Source: Theodoxus fluviatilis
Taxonomy: Eukaryota; Mollusca; Gastropoda; Cycloneritida; Neritidae
Direction: 5' to 3'
DNA: 64,000 nt
Assembly: GCA_034096865.1 (NCBI GenBank)
Contig: JAWQFJ010018364.1
Location: forward strand, 65,001-129,000
In this document: positions 35,264 through 46,883 of the stretch, piece by piece
Position numbering within the stretch: the stretch's first letter is position 1
Layout: every line of letters starts with the position of its first letter
The notes under the pieces: model-generated
What the model was told of the DNA's origin: nothing
Seen by the model: only the letters and a program-made list of their open reading frames with translations
Databases searched by the model: none
Position numbers and translations under genes: made by a program

Positions 35264-35690
35264 GCAGCAGCGCGCAGATCCGAGTGGAAGCGCTTAGGAA
35301 ACCGAGTCCCGGAAAAACAAAAAGAGGAAAAAAGGCGGCAAGGAATCCTTGCCTTGACACGTTTCCCCCTTCTCCAGAGACAGGGATGTGGAGCTCGCGG
35401 CCTCGGCCAATCAGCGAGCTCACCCTATCGCGTAGCTCTACAGCCGGGGCAAGCCACGCCCCCTCAGCGTCCTGAGTGGACGAGGAGGCCTGTGACGTAA
35501 TTTTCTCGGGGCCGCGGGCCTGTCTGAGCAGAGGCGTTGGGTGCGGCCTTTGTCCATTGTGTGGTCAGCCGTGCCGCCTGCGACGGCAATGGTCAGCAAG
35601 CCTGGGATTACCGCGACCCGCCGTCCCAGCTCTCGTGGACAGAGCGTCTACACGGCCTGCCCGAAAAACTGCCTACCTTTCGAATTTTCG
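35250..35690. promoter_or_regulatory. GC-rich promoter-like segment (possible CpG island)
   Basis: About 440 bp of GC- and CpG-rich DNA inside AT-rich flanks. It carries an X-box (35250-35263), CCAATCAG (35407-35414), a GC/CACCC-type box CCACGCCCCC (35454-35463) and a CRE-like TGACGTAA (35493-35500). This set is typical of TATA-less animal promoters. Direction is undetermined; the minus-strand frame at 35006-35257 is one candidate target. No transcript evidence is available. Confidence 0.45.
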
Positions 35691-35772
35691 CCCCCCCCAT
35701 TTCCCACCCGCTCTACTAAAAAATCTCCGCTGTTTTTCCAGTGGCATTTTCTTCATGCTCCCCTTCTAGTCT

Positions 35773-35775
<3 letters not shown>

Positions 35776-35834
<59 letters not shown>

Positions 35835-35835
35835 T
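35776..35835. repeat. (CA)n microsatellite
   Basis: About 26 CA units. Confidence 0.96.
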
Positions 35836-36283
35836 CTTACAAAATTTGAAGCCCCTACCGAAGAGTAAGCACAAACAACTCACCATCCCAGAAAAACAAA
35901 AATTCCTCAGTAAACCACTGCATTTCGTCTCGAATTCTAAGAAGAAAAAGTTATTCGTCAACATCTAATTCCGACCAATACGCCACAGCCACTGACGAAA
36001 GGAAAAATATAACAATGCAAGATATACCAGTAATTTTAGAGTATGATGAAGTCAAGTCAGCAGTTTTCGTACTCGCTTCAAAATGATCGACTCGATGTAG
36101 GTGACGTAGTGTTCAGAGGGGAAAACGAAATATCGATGCAAAACTGAAATAGAAACTCAACAAGAGTGGACACTGGTGTCTTACATTTTGTCCTTATTAA
36201 TTTCTGCCGCTTGTTAGAGTTTAAAATAATTAATTAGGAAGGACACACATATTTGTAGATAGAATGGATGGATGGAGTTTAAG

Positions 36284-36315
36284 GGCCTATCAGCCTTGTA
36301 GGCTATATAAGGCCA
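36284..36315 (+). mobile_element. Palindromic SINE-like module
   Basis: GGCCTATCAGCCTTGTAGGC followed by TATATAAGGCC, preceded by GGATGGATGGAG. Relative of the module at 10205-10238. A third, more diverged member with the same GGATGGAG lead lies at about 36550-36605. Confidence 0.5.
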
Positions 36316-36763
36316 CAACATTAAGAAACATCCATCTTTAACAAAGAATTAAAACTCCTCTCGACAGTGAGTTCTTATACAATCCATCTAATTAGTGACA
36401 TGAAATCAATTAAATCGAGTCGCACTGCCCGCCCACCAACCAGCAAAAGCTGTGTAGAGCCTTTAAACATGAAGACTCATAAAGGGCGATAGGGCAAAAT
36501 TTCGCACCTCAATTTCCCTGTCACTGACAAAACACTAAAGGATATGCTAAGTGGATGGAGCCCAAGGGTTCATCAGCCGTGAAGGCCATTCAAGGCCACA
36601 ACATACTTTCACTGATTAAAAATGTGCAATTAAAAGAATACCTCAGAAGAGGTACGTGGAGAAATATCGAAAACAATTAAGACATAGTACGACTCATAAA
36701 CGAGAATAATACTCAGAATCTATCAAACATTTTATCACAGCTAAAGGATCTGTAGATATCTGT

Positions 36764-37620
36764 AGATAGGAAGATATCGAAAGCTTCGCTTTCGTATCTT
36801 TCTTTATTCCGGAAGTGACCTTTGATGTATGACTCATAGGAAAACGAAAAGAAACGAGCAAGGGCTGCTATGTCGATATCAGAGCGCCAAGGCACCGCGT
36901 TTCGTTTGACGGAAGGGAGGTAATTTACGAAACTCGATAAAAATTAGTGATATAGCCAAATTATGATACACAAGAGAAATTCCCCCACCTCCCATTCTGC
37001 GGAATAAGTAGACTGAAAGATAAGGAATGCTCTGTCATACTCAATCAATACTGAACTGTGAGTAGAGTGACGCCACAGCTGTTTCATTTCTGTTGATGAG
37101 TGTCCTGAACCGTGTTGATTACATTTCAGATCAAACTGATACAGTGATTGTCCTTGAGCTGACAAAGAAGATACAACTTAATTGATCAAACATAGATCGA
37201 TAATCATGCACTAAGAAATCAGTGCAACGCCGATTTCAACAAGAAAGATCCTACGCATTTTGAAGCGTAACCTACTTTCAATGTCCACGCTCCACAAATG
37301 GCGGCGAAGCCTTCAAAACAGTGGCCTCAGTACAAGACAATTTATGACCATATTTCAAGTGAAATATAAAAATACTGGCATGCGACGGCTAAATTTAGAT
37401 CAAACAAAGAATACCATGACAAGCTGCAGAAAAATACTTACGAAATCCAGCTCGTTTTAGGGCCTTATATTCCGAAATCGTTTTGCAGCAGCTCCTTTCG
37501 TTTATCGGTTGACCTTCACCTTGACCCAAAGACGCATAAAGCGGTGACGTAGTCAGCAAAACAAATAAAAAGAAACGAAACGAGATGCCTGAAAACGAAG
37601 CTCTCGATATCTCGCTGATA
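36764..37620. mobile_element. TIR DNA element, copy 1 (about 846 bp)
   Basis: The outer 180 bp and the inner 3' 480 bp are nearly identical to the element at 62089-63113, but the central 200 bp differ. Termini read GGAAGATATCGAAAGCTTCG and the inverse of GCGAGATATCGAGAGC, so the TIR is diverged here. Flanks AGATA and TGATA fit a 5-bp duplication with one mismatch. A short plus-strand frame in this copy reads MAAKPSKQWPQYKTIYDHIS before a stop. No transposase. Confidence 0.75.
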
Positions 37621-38220
37621 CCGACATTAGTGCGATTTATTACAGGCAAACCATGCGACAATCAATGCGTCAGTCAGAAATATGAGTGTACACGACATGA
37701 AACGGACTAGTCCTGTTGCTAGGAGATCGTTCGAAACACAAGATGTTTGAACTCTGGACTAGATTGGCGCGATTCGCAAACAGGCACCAGTGACGTCACC
37801 AGAGTCCATGACAAAAGCATACAAGTCGAAAGCGTTTCTTTGCGCACAACACTTGTCCCTTGTTATACGAATATCTACTTATTTGAAACTGTTTTATTTT
37901 GACAGTGGGACATGCTTTTGATCTTTGAACGTCTCCAAATTTCGCCATCTCTTTGTTCAGCTCCAATATGAATTTACGCGCGCGCGCGTAGTACACACGC
38001 CTACAACCGCTGGCTTACCTCATATGACAGACAAAGTAATGGCTAAATCGTTTGTACCGTAATAGTGGCTAAATGAAATACGTGGTTAGCAATGTGATTG
38101 AATGCACTTTCCGGCAATCCTACGGATTTCAGTCATTTTGTGCAAACTCTGCTTTGTCTTTTCCGTCATTTTCAAACGATAACGACATTCTCTGAACTGA
38201 ACCTCATCAAGACAATGAAT
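37621..38220. other. Gene-free stretch
   Basis: No protein-like frame. A CGCGCGCGCG run lies at about 37979-37988. Confidence 0.4.
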
Positions 38221-38230
38221 TAACTCTAGA

Positions 38231-38269
38231 GGCAGGCAGGCAGGCAGGTAGGCAGGTAGGCAGGCAGGC

Positions 38270-38357
<88 letters not shown>

Positions 38358-38370
38358 GGACGGACGGACG

Positions 38371-38406
<36 letters not shown>

Positions 38407-38409
38407 CAG

Positions 38410-38463
<54 letters not shown>
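38231..38463. repeat. (CAGG)n-(CAGA)n-(CGGA)n-(GA)n compound microsatellite
   Basis: Four purine-rich tetra/dinucleotide types occur in sequence, with about 20 CAGA units, five CGGA units inside a second CAGA run, and about 24 GA units at the end. A G run lies just beyond (38536-38548). Confidence 0.96.
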
Positions 38464-38465
<2 letters not shown>

Positions 38466-38549
38466 GGACAGACAGTCAAGCAATTAGGCCGAGTTTTTTT
38501 TATAGGCTGGTACTTCAAACAGAAATTTTGAATTGGGGGGGGGGGGGGA

Positions 38550-39455
38550 TGACTTCGAAGAAAAGCTTTTTCTAAGTAAACAGTTTCGCGAGACCAAAAC
38601 TAAACAATACTTTAGAATGATACAGGCAAAGAAAATATATGCCTGATGTCGAACTATAGACAATACATAAATGAATCTCACCTTAGGATTGATAAAGCTG
38701 GCTCTTTAATTTTTAGAGAAAAATCATATCCACTGTTTGAAAACCCATTTAAGAATTACCTGACACAAGCGATATATGCTTTCCGGATAGCCACATCGTG
38801 TAACACAAAGCAAGGGCCTGTGTCATCCTCAAGGTATCATTGGCAAAAAAATCGTATACGCGTTTGCACGACAGAGGCCCCTGGTCGCTTTCAAGAAGAC
38901 TTTTGCAAAAACAACGAGTACTTCATCGAAATTAATTAATATCTTTCAGAGTAAAATCGCGAATACTAGTACCTTTGAAAACATTTCCAACTCGGTGTCC
39001 GTGACCATAATATTCTATATTTATTAAAAAATCGAGTAAAGTACATCAAAGAGTTAAAATACATAATCTAGATGCAATGTTATTTACTAAAGAATGCTCA
39101 CCTTCAATGTTATACAGAGAAATCATACCTTACTGAGTCAGAGTAAAGAACTATAAAAAAACAACAAAGCGATCACTGTAAAGGAATAATTGGTTTTACT
39201 CAAAACACTTTTATCTCGAAGCGATTCTTACATTACTTTTAAATCACACTGAAGCGTCCTCATGCAAGTACATCTTGCTACAGAGTGACCGGCAATGATA
39301 ATAAAAGTCATTCAGGTCTAATGACTTTAAAGTTCTCAAGTTGTTCAACGTCAATTTATTTTCCATCACGTTCCGACGGCCACAGATCTGATACTGCTTT
39401 TAAATGGTGTCATGTAAAAGTTGAACTCGGTTTCATATGGCAACAATCAACTGAG
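38550..39455. other. AT-rich gene-free stretch
   Basis: No repeats and no protein-like frame; nothing further seen. Confidence 0.4.
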
Positions 39456-39600
39456 AGATAGATAGATGGATAGAGAGAGAGAGAGAGAACGAACGAACGG
39501 TTTATTACACCTTCACATCGGTGAGAGAGAGAGAGAGGGGGGGGGGGGAGGAGGGGGAGGGGGGCAAACTCACGAACACACACGCGCGCGCGCGCGCACA
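39456..39600. repeat. (GATA)n / (GA)n / poly(G) / (GC)n cluster
   Basis: GATA and GA units, a second GA run joined to G13 (39537-39549), a GGGAGG run, then CACACGCGCGCGCGCGCGC to about 39600. Confidence 0.93.
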
Positions 39601-40020
39601 CGCGTATTCGCACATGCATGCAAAAATGCTGAAGCAAGCCAGACCACCAAAACGGTTGTAAAATCGTCGAAATTTACACGCAGTTTAGAAAAAGCACATG
39701 GCTATAAACGCGCAGACGTGCGAAATTACACAAAATCTGTAATCCTCTTAGACGAAACCGGCAATACTGGAATACACTTTTCGTTTTCGTTCTTGTTCTA
39801 ATGGGAACATGGACAGATTCCTACAGTGCCTATGTATTATGTATGCATAAATAAGTCTTATGGTCTGCGTCTTCGCGGAAATGGAGCGCAACCAAATGGG
39901 CGACACGGCAGGGATGCTACTAGTACTACATCACTTTGATCGCTTGGCCCCAACTCGCTCCAACCCATAATGCACTGTCTTGAACACCACTGAGTCCACA
40001 AACAGGGTCTGTTTGCTTTC

Positions 40021-40067
40021 TGAGAGAGAGAGAGAGAGCGCGAGATAGAGAGAGAGAGGGAGAGAGA

Positions 40068-40142
<75 letters not shown>

Positions 40143-40210
40143 TCCTCCCTAGTCGAGGTCGAACACATACATTCAGGCAACATTAATTCTTGAATAAATT
40201 CTACTTTGGG

Positions 40211-40277
<67 letters not shown>

Positions 40278-40350
40278 TCCTCCCTAGTCGAGGTCGAACA
40301 CATACATTCAGGCAACATTAATTCTTGATTAAATTCTACTTTGGGAAATG
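40021..40350. repeat. (GA)n with 135-bp tandem duplication
   Basis: A 75-bp unique segment beginning GTTCCTCCCTAGTCGAGG occurs at 40141-40215 and again at 40276-40350 with one mismatch. Each copy is preceded by a long GA tract (about 40021-40140 and 40216-40275). The duplicated unit therefore includes both microsatellite and unique DNA. Confidence 0.95.
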
Positions 40351-41175
40351 TGACCAGCTAGCTGCACGTTTACGTTCAATGTATCGAGGTCCACTTTGGG
40401 ATGTGCACAAATGCATTTAAACGAGTTTCGATATCTCTACCTTCGTTTGGTGGATGAATTTCGTACTCAAAGGCGTAAAAACAGATTATCGCTCTTGTTT
40501 CTTTCGCCATATAATATGTATAAAAATTGTGAAGCTTTCATAATTGGAACAAATTCATGTTTCCATGGGTGATATTGCAAGACAAATGTCCAGTTTCATC
40601 ATGTCACATAAATGCAATATGTTTCCATCCTTCTTCACTAAAACAAAAATATTAAGAAGTGAATGATGCATTACTTTAAGCATTAGAGCATGCATCCACA
40701 GCTGTCGTTCATTTTCTATAAACTTATGTAAACACTTTTAAAAGATGAATGAAATACGTACCAGTGAATTTGTTGAGGTAGTCAACAGTGTTTCCTGGTG
40801 CTAATAAAATGACTTCACTTCGAACAACCGAGAAACGCATTCACAAATGTGCACTTCTCAAGAAACCAAAATTATCTGTGGACAGAACATGCCTTCCTCA
40901 GGGAAAGAGTGCTACCACAAGCTGTGTCATGGTGGCAGCAAATGAGTTCCCTTCTTTCAGCTGCTGCCATGGCTCAGCGGAATGGGTGGTTGGTTCTGAG
41001 TCAACAAGGGTCGCCAGTAAAGCCTCACTAACAATGTGGGCATGGCGCTATGGTCCAAGTCCTAGGCCCTCAGAGAGCTCAGGCTGAGCTGCCCAGCACT
41101 CCTGTAGCACTCCCGTGCATAGAAATGAATGCCAGCCTAGTAAGCGCTCTCTAGCCTCTGACTGGTCCCAAGAAA
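40351..41175. other. Gene-free stretch
   Basis: A 99-codon plus frame (40788-41087) has no domain. Nothing else is supportable. Confidence 0.35.
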
Positions 41176-42026
41176 AACAAGAAGGGCAAAGCCCATACGA
41201 CTCACATGCTTGACCTTGACCTTTATATGACCTTGACCTTCAGGTGACCTTCAAGGTCAAGGTCAAACAACTAAACCTACGAATGACATCATACACTAAG
41301 AAATGCTTTACACATTTTTCCTACCAAAATACATGTGACCTTGACCCAAGGTCAAGGTCATGCAACACAAAGCTGTTAATTCAAGACATAGGAAGCACAA
41401 TGGTGCTTATTGGCACTTTCTACCATGAGATATAGTCACTTTTAGTGGTTCACTACCCCATTTTGGTCACATTTCATAAGGGTCAAAGTGACCTTGACCT
41501 TGATGATATGTGACCAAATGTGTCTCATGATGAAAGTATAACATGTGCCCCACATAATTATTAAGTTTGAAACAGTTATCTTCCATAGTTCAGGGTCAAG
41601 GTCACTTCAAAATATGTATACAATCCAACTTTGAAGAGCTCCTGTGACCTTGACCTTGAAGCAAGGTCAACCAAACTGGTATCAAAAGATAGGGCTTGCT
41701 TTGACCTATATACCACTTGTAGGTAAGGTCGCCATTCTCAATAACGTGGGAGAAAATTGGGAAAATGTGAAAAATGACTGTTTTTGAGACCACATTTATG
41801 GCTCCTGTGACCTTGACCTTGAAGCAAGGTCAAGTCACTATGTATGTTTTTGAGGCCTTGTCATCATACACCATCATGCCACATTTGGTGTTGATAGACT
41901 TAATAGTCTCCGAGAAAAATCCAACGTTTAAGTTTTTTACGGACGGACGCCCGCCCGGACGCCCGGACGGACGGACGACACGGCTCAGTACATAGACTCA
42001 CTTTTGCTTCGCATGTGAGTCAAAAA
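41176..42026 (+). mobile_element. TGACCTTGA element, copy D (full length)
   Basis: Very close to copies A and C. It lacks one 'tgtcatccaaggtca' segment near 41355 and has a short tandem region (41938-41978). Same hairpin start and GCATGTGAGTCAAAAA end. Confidence 0.8.
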
Positions 42027-42876
42027 GCGGAACATGGGGTTCAACAAGAGGACTAGAGGCGTTGGCCATACGGCGTGTTCCATAGTTGGCTTCAGATCTT
42101 TCCCTTCTGGACGAGGAGTCAGATCGCTGAGGTGCACCGACTTCCGGCGGGAATGATTATGTGCGTGGCGTGGTCAGTCCACGAAAGCTTGAGGTATACC
42201 TCTGTCTTTGGTTCCGGTAGAAACGATGAGTTATACAGTAGGACTGAACGTCTTCAGCTGAGATAGGGAGGGGACTTCCCTTCTTTGCCTCTGTAGTCAT
42301 GTCTTGCGGATGTCAACGAACGCCGAATGAGCTCAAAACCTACGAACATTTGCTATGGGCAGCCCTGCAGCGTTCAACAGCGTAGACTCGAAACCGAGAA
42401 CGAGCGAGTTTAAGCGTAAAGTCGGCTTAAACATGTTCGTCATAATGAATTGTTCTTCATAGATTTCTTTTTCAAGTGTGGAACATCCTGGATCATTGAC
42501 AACATTTAAATATGAGGACCGATAATTAACGTTAAATCTATTTTGCATTTTGAGCGCAAACATTTCATGATGCGGCATCAGTATAGCAGAAGATATATAT
42601 ACGATAGTCAGCTCCTTTTTGCGACTGATAGATCGAACGTCTGCACAACACGGGACATTTCTCGACAGTAAAACCATCTGAGAATTTGTTTCTATGAAGA
42701 CGTCTTCCATGTGTGAACACCATGTATTTACTCACAAATACATGAATGAATTTATGCATTAGTGTTCACACGAACGCGTATGAATTTGTTTCCACCTTTG
42801 ACGTAACTGTACACAATCAAAAGGTCGAAGTAGGGAACGTTTGTTCAAACTAGCAAAGACAAGCAATGTATGTATG
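42027..42876. other. Gene-free stretch
   Basis: The longest frame (42333-42710, minus) has no recognised motif. No tandem or inverted repeats were found. Confidence 0.35.
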
Positions 42877-43140
42877 TTAATAGATTTCTATAGCGCCAAT
42901 TTCAGAACACCGCTCAAAGGCGCTGCACGTAGTCACTGAAGAAAAGTTTTCATTCAGTTTCTTCTTGATTGCATAGAGGGAGTCTGACTGTCTGCTGTCA
43001 AGCGGAGGACCATTCCACAGTCTCGGTGTATCTGGGATTATTAAATTTTCATCAGGATTCGATTCTCCTTTTTTCAAAACAAATGACGTTTGATTTGGAA
43101 GTGTAGCAAAATACCACAAAAAGACTGCTTGGTGAGGCAC
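42877..43140 (-). pseudogene. LINE reverse transcriptase C-terminal remnant
   Basis: The minus-strand frame contains TPRLWNGPPLDSRQSDSL, matching the 'RLWN.LP...R...SL..FK..L' pattern that closes many CR1-like LINE polyproteins, followed by ECR-type CSAFERCSEIGAIEIY before the stop. The plus-strand wording 'tatagcgccaatttcag...aaaggcgctgc' is typical of such ends in marine invertebrates (recall). A Leu-Pro is replaced by Pro-Pro and no catalytic domain is present, so it is a truncated remnant. Confidence 0.5.
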
Positions 43141-43630
43141 TGTTCACAGTCTCTGACAGAGATCTTACCGAGCGAGCATTTTGTATGAATTTTAACATAA
43201 GTTTCATTAAAAAGGCACAACGGAAGAGAGAAGAACTTGCAAAACTAAAACTAAATTAAATTGTCTTTGGTAGCTGTATGTAGGAATGGACTATGAAATT
43301 ACATGTCGTAGATCCACAGTGATTTCTGATATCGGAAGACGACTTAATTCCTCTACTTTTTTGCAGTCACAAGATAATCTCACTACCCACATGAAAATTC
43401 GCATGTCTACATTTCATTCGTGAGTTTGATACTTCTAAATTCTCCGTTCATATCTGTGTAATGTTTGTTTCTATTGAAGGAAAATGTTGAATTATTCAAT
43501 TCATCGAAACATAAACATGGTTTACATATCCTCAAATATTAATAGCTACAGAAAACGCGTACTAATGGGTACCTCCCTTACCGAGGCAATTTCCTCTCTC
43601 CTACTCTACAGAAACTGCTCTAAACTACAG

Positions 43631-43851
43631 GGCCCGTATCCAGAACGGCGAGTTATTTTAACCCCGATTTATCTCTAAACTCAGACGATTCCAACTGTCT
43701 GTTCCGCTCTCCCTTGGCTGGAAACCAGTATATATCGCAAAGCGCAACCTAGGATCCTCTGACGAGCGTACCTTATCTAACCGATCAAGATAACCCGGGG
43801 TTAGGGGATAAATCGAGTGTTAAAAGATAAATCGCCGTTCTGGATACGGGC
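43631..43851 (-). mobile_element. Harbinger-like MITE, copy 2 (inverted)
   Basis: Reverse complement of the element at 24072-24305 along its whole length. Inverted ends read GGCCCGTATCCAGAACGGCG and the inverse of GAGCCCGTATCCAGAACGGC, with small mismatches. CAG again lies directly outside both ends. Differences from copy 1 are spread out, so the two are separate insertions of one family. Confidence 0.8.
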
Positions 43852-45312
43852 TCAGGTTTCGCTAATGCGGGAAAAGGCTCGATGAGTTTAGATGAAAATG
43901 GGTCATTCCACAATTTCCTTTATGAATCTATTCATTGCGAAATCCGTTAGTTGACTGAAAGCGAAAGAAATAACACAGTTCTGAAAATGGACAGCAAAAT
44001 TGAGCACAAAGTCATAAAGACATGCATTCTGGCTTCATCCATGCTCCATTGCAGACGATGTCACACACTGAATAATATTTCCAGTCACTACACGCCATCT
44101 AGATTAAGTAGGAGACTACAAGGTGATGTATGTATTTATACAAATATTGGCGACGCGTCCAGTGCAAGAACGCTTAGATTTCGTGTGCAACAACAGTTTG
44201 GTGGAAATTAAGATCATACTTCATAGAAATGGTCATTTAAAACTTCTTCGCTACTTTTTCCGTTTATCGGAGCGGAGTGCGTGGTGATCCATATTACGGG
44301 GTTAACAAATGGCAAACGTTTTCTCATAAACTAATGCACTAAGTACGGCACGGCACGATCCCCATTCAGGCTGTGCACCATTCTCGGTTCACACAATAAG
44401 TTCAAGTTTCAAGACTGCAGGAAATGCATGCGAACATCAAGATATGCTAGTTCAAACATCCACAACGCAGTTGTCCGTCGGATATGACTGCCGCACAATG
44501 CGGGACACAATAATTCAGTCTGATTGGAAAAGCAAGGAAAACGAGTGAAAGAAAGTAGCAAATCCCAGAACAAAACTCACTTTCAAATACATCTGCTCTG
44601 CATGGAGGGGTAAGGGAGTGCAGTGGATCCTCAGCAGTTGGCTTGCTCTAGCGTCTGATCAGTCGGAGTAATGGGAGAGCTGTTTCCCTACCACGTTGCT
44701 CTTCTGCATTCAACACCCCACCTACCCACCCTCCACCTCCATCCCTACCCCCCAACTCACCCCCTGCAACGCCTTTGGATGGGGGTAGGGTTACAGAGAC
44801 CAGTGCTGCCCTGAACACTCCTTCACGTCATCAAGCGGGCAAGCAGGATCTGGAGGGAGGCAGTGAGGAGGGGATGGAACTACACAGGGGAGGGCGACCA
44901 GGGGTTAATGAGGAATAGGATTACCGCGAAGGATGGGCTCGAGGGGGTGAAGGGTAAGAAGGTAGCATGGGAGAAAAGGGCTATGTGTGGGGCTAAGAGG
45001 GTGGGGATGAGGAGGTGAAGAGGAGAGGAACCGTGGGTCTGGCGCATTGATAACTAGCGCAGTAACCCACTTGCCCTCACCTGCAGCTGACCGCTTCAAC
45101 GTCACAAGCGCCATGACGAGGTCCAACCGGCCAGCAGCAGGCCGTGCAGGCAGAAAGCAAAGCAATCCTTCTGCAGGCTCAAGCGTCTGCCAAGTTCGCG
45201 CGCCCTCTCGTTCACCCCTCCATTCCTTTCTCTGTTCCAACCCGGACACGTTCAGTATCGCATCTGCCCTCTCATCTCCTTTCTTGTTTCCAATAGCCTA
45301 CATGCTCCCCCA

Positions 45313-45316
<4 letters not shown>
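43852..45316. other. Gene-free stretch
   Basis: C-rich words (44715-44770) and a purine-rich GGGGAGG region (44850-45035). No gene. Confidence 0.4.

Positions 45317-45384
<68 letters not shown>
45317..45384. repeat. (CT)n microsatellite
   Basis: About 34 CT units. Confidence 0.96.
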
Positions 45385-45386
<2 letters not shown>

Positions 45387-45537
45387 CTGAAATTTTTCAG
45401 CAACGTAATGGTTGTTTTCCAATTCACTATAATTCGACCTTTTCCCCGACTTTCTTGAACCTTCATGCCGAATCAAATCCGTCAATAACTATTGCAACCA
45501 CTCCGCATGACGTAGCAAAAGCACGGTATGTAAATGG

Positions 45538-45625
45538 AAGAGAGAGAGATAAATAGAGAGAGAGAGAGAGGGAGAGAGATAAACAGAGAGAGAGAGAGAG
45601 AGAGGGAGAGGAGAGAGAGAGAGCT
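45538..45625. repeat. (GA)n microsatellite, interrupted
   Basis: GA units broken by GATAAA words, with a direct 'gagagataaa(t/c)agagagag' duplication. Confidence 0.92.
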
Positions 45626-45989
45626 GAGCCTTCCATGACGGCAGTGACAGATGTGGCTAGCTAGGGGTCAAGAGTGAAGCTTTGGCGCGCATTATACACG
45701 CGAGAGAGAGGGAACTGCCAAGCGAGGCTTATCGCTCAGATTGCACACAGCAAACCCCAGCATTCCTGTCAGGCACAGCAAGAGCGGCAAGCAACAGACG
45801 ACAAGTAGCGACTACAGAAAATCAGGATGCCACCTTACCTGGTGAGAGGTGTAAGAGCAGTGTGTGGTCTTGACCAGTCTTGACCAGTCTCCAAGTGTAG
45901 AGTGGCCTGCCTGGCGAGCCAGCAAGGCTAGGCCTGATCACCGCCTTGACCACCTGCGCTCTACTAGCCAGAAGAAAGCCTACAATTGC

Positions 45990-46080
45990 AGCTGTGAGCA
46001 AAGCGGAAAGCAGGCAGGCTGGCAAGCAGGCAGGGTAGCGAGGAGAGAGCAGGCAGGCAGGCAGAGAGGCAGCTGCCAGC
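45990..46080. repeat. (GCAG)n-rich patch
   Basis: Imperfect GCAGGCAGGC and GGCAAGCAGG words. Low complexity, no gene. Confidence 0.7.
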
Positions 46081-46577
46081 GTTGCGAGCTGCGCTGTACT
46101 GGTGTCCCTTGGTCCGCGCGCTTGCGTCCAAGCGTCCATTCTGCACGGCCAGCAGGTCAGGCGTTGGGCAAAGGTAGACCGGCAGGCCAGCTTTGCATCC
46201 CCCCTCCCACCCTTCTTCCTGCTACCACCACCCGCCCCCCTCACCTCCCCTGTGGCTGGCTTCGCTAGCCGCGGCAGCCTCCTGCGTCTCTCATGACCGA
46301 CCAACCCAGGCAGAGCACGGCAGAGAAGGTCTGACTGCCCGCTCCCCCCACCGTCGATTTACACGTGTGAGTCCTTATTTATGCAATCCGTGCTGTAGCT
46401 CTAGAAACTCCCTCCCCCTCCCCGCCCCCTGCCTACCCCCTCAAACTCTTGGAGCTCCCCAGCCTGCCCTGCACAGACATACCCCTGCAGGAACGTTTCC
46501 GTTGGAAGTCATACAGGCACCCAGGTCTGGAGGATGTACTGGGAGAAAAAGGATCCAGTGAAAGGAATGAAACGAAA

Positions 46578-46591
46578 GGGGGGGGGGGGGG
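46578..46591 (+). repeat. Poly(G)14
   Basis: A G run followed by GGGTGGGGGG words. Confidence 0.85.
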
Positions 46592-46883
46592 TTAAGGGTG
46601 GGGGGTGTATGGGTCAGCGTCCTACGAGACCCCATGGGAAGGGCCTGTGACCACACGATCTTAAACGCTTCCCCCACTCCCACCCACTCCCGCCCTCACC
46701 CCCGCCCTCTGACCACAGCCCACCCTCCTCTTCCAGTTCCCCTCCTTACCCCTCCACTCCCAGGCAAATGCCCAGCCTACTGTAGTCAGAGCTACCAAAT
46801 CGTTCCGCATCGTTGCACCGTCCCCCATCGTACTTTTCCACCTGTCTTCTCAGTGCTCCAATCTCCACCAACACCACTACCAC

